From Theristus sp. LFF4_11 (Eukaryota; Nematoda; Chromadorea; Monhysterida; Xyalidae), in contig JASANC010001540.1 in the NCBI GenBank assembly GCA_030248135.1, forward strand, positions 30,120 to 94,119: DNA of 64,000 nt. Direction: 5' to 3'. Shown here one piece after another: positions 21,129 through 31,100 of this stretch (position 1 is its first letter; the number at the start of each line of letters is the position of its first letter). The position numbers and the translations under genes are program-made. Under the pieces are notes generated by a model that worked only from the letters and a program-made list of their open reading frames with translations, had not been told where the DNA came from and ran no database searches.

Positions 21129-22154
21129 TAGGGTTAGGGGCTTTGAAAAATTTTTTTTTTTCATTTTTTTTCGTTAAAAAAAATTTGGATTTTTTTTTCA
21201 AACTTAAAAAAAAAATTTGAAAAATTTTTCTTCTACTTTGCTCTGAAAATTCGATTTATGGCATAATTTTTTGAAAGTTCAAACCAAATTTTCTTCCCAA
21301 CTTTGTGTGCTTAGGTACATGTCATTATTTGGTCATTTTGACCGACGTACTCCATGTTTTTTGATTTGGATGACTTCTAGAGTCAATTTTTAGCGTTGAA
21401 ATGACTTAACTGAATTGAAATATCGTTTCAGAAATCGTTTTCTTGCAACTTAGAACATGTTTTTTCAGTCGGTAGGCCATGAGATGAACATGATATTTTG
21501 TTGATTGGCGTATGTTATAGGTCTACAATGGAGTTGTGCGATATATTGTTAAACAATTGGAGCGGAGATGTTGGTTAATACCACATCACACGACCGTTTT
21601 TCAGATACCCGATAACATGGCCACATGTTAAAACTTGCGTGCTGAGCTAAACTAACGTGTTAAACTTGCGTCTGTCAGTTGCCCGCAACGTGATCGCGAA
21701 ATCATGGTACGTGTTTTCGATACGATGATTTGAAGAGTGGGCTCTCGCCATGTGGCAGATAGCATAGCTGGTTGAACCTGAAAGTAAGTGTCTTGGGGGG
21801 GGGGGGGGCGACCGGGTCGACAGGGGTTGCCGACTTAGCTACAGCAAACAGGAATTTTTGAACACAGTCAAATTTTGGTAATTTTCTAAAGAGGAACAAC
21901 TAAGAACGGTTCAATATTCAAGTACACGTCGAAAATTGTCCTGTTTTACTGTTGAAAATGCAACTTTCCCTCTATGAAATGGACATAATTTCAATAAAAC
22001 ACGATTTTCGCTCTTATAGTTTTCCGGATCGTTCTGAAAATAGTCTAGATGAACTCAGCTCGACGAGACGCTTCGAACAAACCTAACTTGTGAAAAAATT
22101 AAAAAAAAATTTTTTTTAATTTAAAAAAAATTCGGATTTTTTTCCCTAATCCTA
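21129..22154 (+). mobile_element. hAT-like non-autonomous element, family H, copy 2
   Basis: A 1,026-bp element with TAGGGTTAGGGG at one end and CCTAATCCTA at the other, flanked by the 8-bp duplication CGCATGAC (21121-21128 and 22155-22162). It is nearly identical to 10641-12939 without the 1.25-kb nested insertion. Confidence 0.9.
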
Positions 22155-22499
22155 CGCATGACTAGTCTGCTTGTGTGTGATTTTCGACTCCCGTCTGTTT
22201 TTTGGTTTGTCTTCCTGTTCTTTATATTGTCATGTTTGTTGCAATTTGTTTTTGCAACAAAACTGAAATAACGCTGAACGATTCGATGATGTCATCACTT
22301 GGTCATTGCATTGCGATACGGTTACATTGTTTTCATGTGTTTCCGGACCTGTCGTACTGGTCTTATCGTGTTTATATTACGTTTCGACTTCGAAGACGTT
22401 TCGAACCTTATTTTTGGCGAACGGATTGATTGGCGATAATCAAACTCGTGCAACCAATCGCTGTGCACGTTTTTTTGAAGATGGTTTTTTTAAACTATG

Positions 22500-22600
22500 G
22501 GTCACCCTCTTGGCACTTAATGACAGAAAAAAACTCGATGGGCGCCCTACACGACGGCGTTCTGGGTTAGCCGCCGGTCGAAAACCATCGCCGTAAATCA
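22500..22600 (+). repeat. Probable S1 SINE body fragment
   Basis: The AAAACTCGATGGGC...CGACGGCGTTCTGGGTTAG segment resembles the S1 body without the tRNA-like head. Confidence 0.4.
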
Positions 22601-22752
22601 CCGTTCGTTCGTCGCACATTTTCTAGGTCTCCGTCACTCAAGTCTACACCCGTCAACATTCTGTCGGAGTAACCGGGGCTGCTGAAATCGTGCAGGAGCG
22701 AAAGCCGCCAACTCTTTCAACAGAAAGCCACCTTGGCGAAGATAAAAAAAAA

Positions 22753-24193
22753 ATGCGTCGCAACGTCGTGCACACGGCCACCTCCGACAAGCCGGCGTCC
22801 GTGGCCGACCACAGCAGCGAGCCGACATGCTCCGCCTCGTTCAATCGACGATTTCGATATCGAAAAATACCCGCTCCGGACAATGACCGCGGCTTTGATG
22901 ATGCGCAGGTTCGATGCGGCAGTACTGTGGTGTATCTGTTTTGAAGTTTGAAAAATTTTTTGTCCTGTGAAAGTCTCGATACTGTGTTTCTGGCGGTGAT
23001 TGCATCCGAGCGACGTTGGTTGAAGAAAAACCGCGGCCTTCTCGGAATTCGCGACGGCCTGCTTTGCCATCCCGGGGCCACGGTGTGTGGTGTACCGTCC
23101 AGACTGCGGGGTTCGTTCGACCGGAGCTTGTTCCGCAAGCGGCAGCAGCGATTTCTGTTCGGCGCCGCCCGGCCAGATACGCAGCCGGATTTTCTGTTTT
23201 TCTGACACGTGTCTGATCAGCAATTTAAGCGAGCAAACATGCGATTCCCACTATTCCAGCTCGCACTTTCATGGTGAAACTTTCCACACGTTCACTTTCC
23301 ACCACGCTTCACTTTCCAGTTTTACAGTGACACTCAATGACATATCCAACTACTACTGCATATGCGCATTCGGTGCATGAATCGCTGTGGAGGCGACCGT
23401 TTGGTTTGCATTGAATCCATGCAATCACGTGTGTGTGTGACCACCAACCAACCAATCGGCTAGTTGTATATGTTATAAAGTTGGACTGACTGATGTGCAA
23501 CGTTGCTTTTGTTCTCTTCTCCGCTAGTTCGACCGCTCCAACACGTACAAGCCGCGAATACCGTGGCGTGCGATTGTGCTGGCGACGATTCTATCCGTGA
23601 TGGGCACGCTGATGATTGCGGCCGGAATAATGCTGTTGACCGGAAAATATGTCGATCACAAGGTTCGCTGATGGTGCGGTGACTTTAGGCGGCATTCGAT
23701 TCATGAAGCAGTAGTTCATGACGAGTAGCTGTGTGTCAACACATAGCTGTGCAGTCGCGATGCTTCATGAATGCCGTTTATGATTTTTTTGTTGTTTTCG
23801 TGAAGTCCTAGTCTGACGACCGTGCACAGTTCTGACAATAAGATGGTCGATAAAAGAATATCGCTCATGTGCGCGCGCAGCTTGCCGATTGGTGCACGCG
23901 CAATTGGTGTAAGGGGGCATGGCATTCATGAAGATTTATTTGGTGACCGCATAGCTATGAAGCTATGACGCAGCCACTCGCCACTAAATACTGCTTCATG
24001 AATGCCACTTTTCGGTGCGTTTTCAACGTTGGTTTTTTCCATTTTTTTTCTGCAGTACGCTGATCGCACTTGGCCGGTGTTGATTTTGGGCGCGCTGATG
24101 TTCATTCCCGGTGCGTACCACGTTCGAATCGCGTATTACGCTTACATTGGAGAGCCTGGCTATTCCTATGATGATATTCCTGATTTCGACTGA
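22753..24193 (+). CDS. TMEM230: TMEM230-like two-helix membrane protein
   Basis: Exons 22753-22908, 23528-23662 and 24056-24193 join in phase 0 to 142 aa. The core is typical of TMEM230: [15 protein letters not shown] starting helix 1, [20 protein letters not shown] starting helix 2, then YHVRIAYYA and the C-terminal signature [11 protein letters not shown] just before the stop. Human isoforms are about 120-183 aa. The family resides on synaptic, endosomal and secretory vesicles. The ATG at 22753 is the first in frame. The frame stays open upstream to a TTCTAG acceptor at about 22626, so an upstream coding exon with a longer N-terminus is possible. Intron 1 holds a MITE B copy and intron 2 an inverted-repeat element. 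Confidence 0.9.
23335..23485 (+). mobile_element. MITE family B, copy 2
   Basis: Arms CATATCCAACTACTACTGCA and GGCTAGTTGTATATG with ACCAACCAACCAATC inside. It lies in TMEM230 intron 1. Confidence 0.7.
23688..24010. mobile_element. Short inverted-repeat element(s) in TMEM230 intron 2
   Basis: GGCATTCGATTCATGAAGCA and GCTTCATGAATGCCGTTT form arms of a first unit (23692-23780). A second pair, GGCATTCATGAAGA and GCTTCATGAATGCC, bounds 23930-24009. The whole looks like two related palindromic insertions. Confidence 0.65.
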
Positions 24194-25548
24194 GTGCTTT
24201 TTTCGGAGCGTTTTCATCGCGTTTGTTTTGTTGAGCTTTAGTATCCGCAAAAGAACGTGATGTGTCGCAGAAAATCGGCTCGCTCAGAATTTGCAGTTTT
24301 TTTTGAATTGTTGCTTGCTGCAGCTGCAGAAATTTTGTGCGTTCCAGAAACCCGATGTTCGCTTGAGTTTTGTTTGAAATAAACTCAGTGGATTCGGTAG
24401 CAATTCGTGAAAACGTATTGTGAATTGACAGTACTGACTGGCGATTGATTGTACTTTGCCAGTCTGGTGGAAGCAAACAGCGTGCGTGATTTTGACTTCA
24501 TTGAAATCAAGTAGGTATGTTTGGAGTGTCAATTCAATCAAATTTTCACGAAACTTCACGCAGAACTTGTGCTACTAACAAAAAAGTCTATTCTCTGATT
24601 CTGTCATTCAATGTCTTTTTATATCAGATAACGTGTGTCGCAGAATTTGTGCAACTTTTGTTTTATGCACCCGCATACTTGTGCGTTGGTGGTGCAGCGC
24701 GTGTCAAGTATTTTTTGTCAATGTCAAGTCATTTGTACGTGTCAAGTATTTTTTTTTTGATCGTAGTTCGTGTGCTGCGCTGCTTGCGTAGAATTTAGTT
24801 ATGTTTTCTTTTAATTAGCGTTCATTCTTATCAAGCAGAATTGTTTACTGGTTGTTTTTGTGCAAGAATAAAATACGGTTAGCAATGCGAAAGTTTTTTT
24901 TATTCGCTAACCTAAAGTCGGTTTGTTTTCCGTACGTCCGAACAGACATTCGGACGATATTTCCTGTCATTTGCCATTTCTTGCACTTCTTGATTTCGTC
25001 AGTCTGACTTCTGTATCATTTTGTCCTGAGAAACCAGCTTGTTTATCGGAAAACAATCAACGGTGGTTTTCTTGAGCAGTTCGGGTGATATTGTCAAGGA
25101 CAAACTATTTTCGAAGTCGTATTTTTTTCGCATTTTTCCGAATTCAAGCATAATAATGGATGCTAGTCGTGCTGCGTCGATCTGCGTAAAGCGACCGTCG
25201 CTGAAGGATGCGACGACGGCGAAAAACTGCATCTCCCAGTTTGTTGTTCTTGCGACGTTCCAGTTTGTTTGGCACATGTTTAGGTTGCTTGAAATTTCGC
25301 TTTTTCCTGTGTTGTCAATCAGCGGAACACCTTTCAGATCCACCCCGTGTCTGTACGGTTCCAGTTACGCGGATCACTTATCGCTGAAGTCAGGGTGTGT
25401 TGGTGGAATGGTATTCCAGATGTTTTTTTTTCTCTTCGATCGATTGCGTTGTGATTTTTCATAATTTTTGAAATCGGAGAAAAATTCTGAAACAAATATG
25501 AATTCGGAAAACGTTTTCCAGTCACGATTTCTTATCTCGAAGTTTCAG

Positions 25549-26573
25549 ACTACCGACACTGCCGGAGAGCGCCGTTGGACGGAACAGCGCCGCCGGCTCG
25601 ACCAGTAAAAGCAGTGCGGTCGCGTTGTTGAAACCGAACAAATCGGCGTCAAGCTTGCGCGCGCTGGTGGTCGCCAATGAGGGGCGCTCGTTCGCGGCGT
25701 CTGGTCGGTGCATCGGCGTTTCCGTTTTTCTTTTCACTATTTTTCACAGAACATTTGGAGATGCCGTTGTTTCGATGTGTTTCGTCGTGCATCCGGTTGG
25801 CTAACGTGAGCAGCACAATAAAAAACTTTGCACGGTTTCTGTTTCTTGTGGTTTCTGGTGGCTCCGCTGTCAGTTCACAGCGCTCAGAGTTGCGCAACGG
25901 ATGGCTGCGAGTAAAACAGCTCTGGCGGGTGTAGTCAGTGGAGGTCATGGGGTGTGTTGTGTGATGTTGCACATAGCCAGCCGAACAAACACACTGGCAC
26001 GACACGCACATGTGCTGACACATCACCGTCATTTCGGATTTGTCTGTGTGTGTGTGTGTGTTTGTTTGCGACTAATGCAACAGTACTGTGTTCAAAAACC
26101 ACAGTGAACAGTCAAAAAAAGAAACAACCGCACTATTGTAAACATTGCCTGTGTGTTGTGCGGAACAACGCACCGGTTTTTTTACACTGAAATAGGTGTC
26201 AGAGACAACTAACAATTTTCGGTGGTGTCACACGGTCACAACACACCTAGGGCGTTTTGAAAAAAAACCCTGCAGCGTGTGTGTTTGTTTGTGTGCGACT
26301 ACACAGCATTACTGTGTTCAAAGAAAGCAATCTTCCAAATGAGACCTATGTTCGAAATATTCAGAGCGCTGCGACAGCGTGCCGGACACCCCGAACAATT
26401 CGCATCGCTTCTGTACGCCGACTGATTCGCCCGATCCGTCCGGTGGTTCGACGAATCAGACGCCGACCACGGAGTCGTTATCCGGCGCCGCGTGGAACTA
26501 TTTGTTCCGTCGAAAGTTGCCCGAGTCGAAGAGTGAACTGTTCCGGTGTCTCGTGCTCGATCGGCCGTTTTGA
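25549..26573 (+). CDS. C-terminal exons of an unrecognised Ser/Thr-rich protein
   Basis: Exon 25549-25703 (after TTTCAG; LPTLPESAVGRN, STSKSSAVALLKPNKSASSL, ANEGRSFAASG) joins exon 26365-26573 (after ATTCAG; CDSVPDTPNNSHRFCTPTDS, then AWNYLFRRKLPESKSELFRC and LVLDRPF before the stop) through a phase-1 GT-AG intron. Composition and codon use are those of real exons. The sequence is low in recognisable motifs, with Ser-Pro/Thr-Pro sites that could be phosphorylated. Upstream exons are not resolved. A short segment near 25340-25390 after a TTTCAG is a weak candidate. The opposite strand is also open over the first exon, but the phase-consistent join supports the plus strand. Confidence 0.5.
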
Positions 26574-26640
26574 TTGTTCGCGTGTGCTCGTTCGACATTT
26601 CCGATAACGAACGTGTGGAAACGTCGAAACGACTTTGTGT

Positions 26641-26877
26641 ATGACCTGTTTTTTCTCGAACGTGTCCCACTGAAATGACTGGTCATGTGCCGCCGAAACA
26701 TGCGCTTGTCGTTCGCAGCAAACCAGACTTTTCGTTTAGCCGATTTTTGCCGTGAACAAATGGTGAATGTCGAATCAGTCACGCCAAACTGACATTGTAG
26801 TGCCTGTACTTTGACAAACGGGCGTTTTTAAAGCAAATGACGTCATTTTAGTCCGGACACGTTTGAATAAATCCACA
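26641..26877 (-). mobile_element. MITE family C, copy 1
   Basis: Starts TTTTTTCTCGAACGTGTCCC and ends GTCCGGACACGTTTGAATAA. Conserved inner motifs are TGCGCTTGTCGTTC, TCGAATCAGTCA, CTGACATT and AAATGACGTCATTTTAG. There are six copies in the window, all about 240-265 bp and without coding capacity. Confidence 0.85.
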
Positions 26878-28194
26878 TTATGTGTGTGTGTGTGTACCGG
26901 ACACGTTGCACTCACACACGACACACCAGCACGCTGTCTGCTGTTACGCACATCTTTCAGTTTTTTTTGTTTGTGTTCTTTAACTAACGATTTCCAGCAT
27001 GTTATGTGATTTGATTGTTGTACCTTCGCACATTTGTCTTGACCATATGGAGTTTCTGTGTGTTTTTGTTTTCGAATGTCAGACTGGATGATGCGTGGTT
27101 CCTTGTGTGCTTTCTCTGCTTAATCTTTTGTTTGTTGTTTCAAGTATCATGTAGTCTAAGTTTTAGTCAAAGTAACGTTTTTTATGTCTATTTCAAAAAT
27201 ATTCCGTTTCATGATCAGTGTTCTGTTCCATATTATGTTTATTTATCTTTCCGCTACAGAGCGATCAAAAATTTTATGATGTGTTTCTCCAAGTTCCAGA
27301 AAAAAAAATGTTTGGAGCAGTTGTTTCAGAGACAAAAAAATCAGGAAATCATTCACACAAGATGTGATATAAAACACAACGTCTGAAGGTATTAGTTGTT
27401 TCATAATTGTGTCAAATTGCAGGTAACGAACGTTTTGTGTTTTTCCAAATTTTTTAGTCTTGGATCTGACTCCACATTTCCATATTGTGATCTGTTGTGT
27501 GCACCAAATTTCATTGAATATTGACAATAAGTGAATAAACTTCAATTATGCTTAGCAAATCATAGAATAAGTTCAAACAATAACCGAAGATTATGCACCC
27601 GTTACATCTGAAATTTAATCTAGTTGTATCTAGAAAAACTAGAAAAAAAAGTCCGTGATTCTGGTGTTTTCATTTTCAGAGAATAATCCGACAACAATAA
27701 TCTTGCGAACATATAGAAATTGTTATTGTGCAATAATGGAATTTTCGCAGTGAGCAACACTAAAATAAAACCGGACTGAACTGCCGACAAATTCAACGTA
27801 GTCCATCCATACTATTGCACTGCTGTCATGTCACCGTTCCGTAGGTGCCACCTGACGTCAACAACGGCACGTCAGGTGACGTCAGGTGCCCGACGTGGAG
27901 CTCGCGACGCCCGTCATCTCTGACTCGTTGTCCGCTCGTCTCTGTCGTTGCGTTGTTCTCACTCTGCAATGTGACACTGATGCGGATATTGTTTTCGGTC
28001 AGTTAGCAGTTTTTTCACTTTCATTGTCGTTTATTTTCGGTTCCGACACTCAATGCGCTTGTGTATTGATAGGTAGACAGTTTAACGCATGACGCGGGAA
28101 TTCAAAATTGGTGTTGCTTGACACAGTGAGTGCACAAAACGTATATGCTTCAATGATACGGCTGTATTTTTTGCGGATCAATTCTCTCATGAAC
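26878..28194. other. Intergenic region, convergent 3' ends
   Basis: AT-rich sequence between the plus-strand gene ending at 26573 and the minus-strand alkaline phosphatase ending at 28195. A short GC-rich segment at about 27830-27950 follows a GTCAG and contains a tandem CGTCAGGTG. It could be an exon (VPDVELATPVISDSLSARL), but nothing joins to it. Confidence 0.4.
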
Positions 28195-31100
28195 TCACAA
28201 TTTCAGCAGAAATATCAAAACGGCGACCAACAGAATGATGGCGATTATGACTAGGACGATTAGAAAGATCAACAAGCCACTGTTGTCTGCAATGGAAATA
28301 TGCGATCAGTCAATAAAACAACAATCAATGTCAAAGCGAAAATGTCATTGTGTGTTTGCCAAAAAACAACAACAGTAATACCAAAAATCGAACAATATAT
28401 GTATTGTGGATTTATTCAAACGTGTCCGGACTCAAAATGACGTCATTTGCTTTAAAAAGGCCCGCTTGTCAAAGTACAGGCACTAAAATGTCAGTTTGAT
28501 GTGACTGATTCGACATTCACCATTTGTTTACGGGCAGAAACCGGCAAAAAGGAAAGTCTGGTTTGCTGTGAACGGTATGATGCATGTTTGGCGGCACATG
28601 ACGTCATTTCAGTGGGACACGTTTAAAAAAATAGGTCATACATTCAACAAACCTTTCGACTGAGCCACGTCCGCTGTGGCAGCAGCAGCGTATTTCTCAG
28701 CGTCACTACATGCCGTCTGCTCGAAGCCAACGCACAGCGCGTACGCCAACAGTCGGGCGATGAAGTTGTTCTCGATGATGCCCGTGACTAATTGCGCGCC
28801 GGGACCACGCGCCCAGATCGCCACGTCCTCGCCGCCATGAGTGTCGTACATCGCCGGCACGAACGCGGGCTGCTGGAAGTCGAGCGCTTCTAGAAAATTA
28901 CCAAGATTTGAAGAAAAAAAACAATGACTGTCGGTAAAAATCAGTCGGTAAAAGGGTACACGTCCGTAAATGTACGATTTTGGACCTGCTGACGCAAACA
29001 TTGAATCCAGTCCAGCTGTGTCGATTCAGCACGAATTTGGTTAGTTTTTCGCAATTTAACGGTACACGTTTTTCTGATGACAAGTTCGTCACGCATTTAT
29101 AGTATTGTAGATTTATTCAAACGTGTCCGAACTAAAATGACGTCATTTGCTTTAAAAAACGCCCGTTTGTCAAAGTGCAGGCACTAAAATGTCAGTTTGG
29201 TGTGACTGATTCGACATTCACTGTTATTTGTTTACGGGAAGAAATCGGCTAAACGGAAAGTCTGGTTTACTGTGAACGACAAGCGCACGTTTTGCGGCAC
29301 ATGACGTCATTTCAGTGGGAGACGTTTGAAAAAATATCTCTTACCTGTGTCGACGTTGGTTAGGTCGGGAAATTCGCCATCTTCTCGTTTCAGCGCCTCC
29401 GGGCCGTTCGCGAACGTCAGAATGGGAATCGGAATGTCCACTTGCATTTCGAACGACTCCGTCGCGTTAAAGGTGCCTGCCAAGAAAATTGGCGTGTTTT
29501 CAGTGATAAAATTCTCAGTTTTTATAACAGTACATTTTTTCAAGTTATACACTGAAAAAAATGGTACTCAATATTATTTGCGCCGGACAACATACTGTAC
29601 AGTTGAACTCTACAATTATGGACAATCCCCTGATTGGGGTTGGTGATCACGTGCTGCGTGTGCTTTCTGTGCAGGCATTGCTGTGGGGGCAGAGTCGAAG
29701 CTATACACAGAGAGCAACCAATCAGCTGATTGACTATCATTTAGAGTTCGAGCGTATACCAAGAATGGAGATGTTCCTAAACGGGTATCCCATGATGTCG
29801 AGCACATGCGAGTGATCGGCAGTCACCACGATCAGCGTGTCCTCCTCATCCGTCATCTCATCGGCCGTTTTCACAGCGTGATGCAACTGCCGTGCTTCCT
29901 CCAAGCTGATCTTGGCCTTGTTCTCGTGCAGGCCCTGGTCGATTCGACCGCCTGGAATATTGTGCGTGCGAATCCTCTGAAATTTTGCACAAATCTAAGT
30001 TGAACTTTCCTGAACAACTATGCCTAAAATTTCATTGAATATGGGGTTCAACACAACTCGAGAAATAACGCGCCAAACACCTACCCACTACTTCTGAAAC
30101 ACCCTGTAGTGTTAGATTTCAACGTACATGGCAGACACAGCAGACGGAAATTTGGTAATTTATAAACTACCACAGGGTGTGCCATCCAATTAACATATTT
30201 TGCGTACTGTGTTTGCTGTACCTTCTACGAATAAGAAGAAGCCGTTCTGATTGTTGTGCTGGAGTTTCTCTAGTGCCACTTTTGTCATTTCTGCCAACGT
30301 TGGATTTGACTTGTCGCCATTCGCTTCAGCGATCAAGTAATACTCGATGTGCGACGGATCGAACAGACCTACATGTACATAAAGTTTCGCGTTTTCAAAA
30401 ATACAAGAATAAAAAGCAAAACTCGACAAGCCTTTTTTCTTTTCTTTTACCGATGCGCTTTCACCGTAACTCACCCAATAATGGCTCGCCGCTAGTGGTG
30501 TCGACCTTCATTAGTTCTTCTCGTGTATAAACGATTGTACCTTTTCGTTTTTCTTTCCACTCTTTCAGGAGATCGTTTCCGTCCTTTCGTAGCCCTTTGA
30601 CGGTTTGGTTTTCATAGTCGCCCATTGTGTCCGGTTGAAAATATGAGCGTCCTCCACCAAGTGCTACCTGTCGAGAAGATTTCATTTTGTTCGTTTTTAT
30701 CTTAGAACTCTACTCTATCAAATGCCATTTTGAGGACCCACACGGAACACGGACCATCATGGTCTTACCGTCAAAGTCTCTGATCGTCAAGGAAGATTAT
30801 CATTTGAAACATTTTTTTTGTCCCGAGTGATTTTGTTTACTAGTCTTGCATACCGTATTACCTCCAATAAACCCCATGGGGGATTAATACGTCAGCGACT
30901 TTTAGGGGTGGGGGTTTATTGGTGGGGGGATTATTGGTGGGGGGGGGGGGGGGGTTATTTACAAACAAATTCTAGGGGTGGGGTTTACTGAAAAATAGCA
31001 AAAATACCTTGCACGGCAGGCAAGAAAGTCGCAGAAACTTCTACTCTACATAGAAATTTCCTTTTATAACAGCCTTTTGTAATGAAATTACCATTAACTC

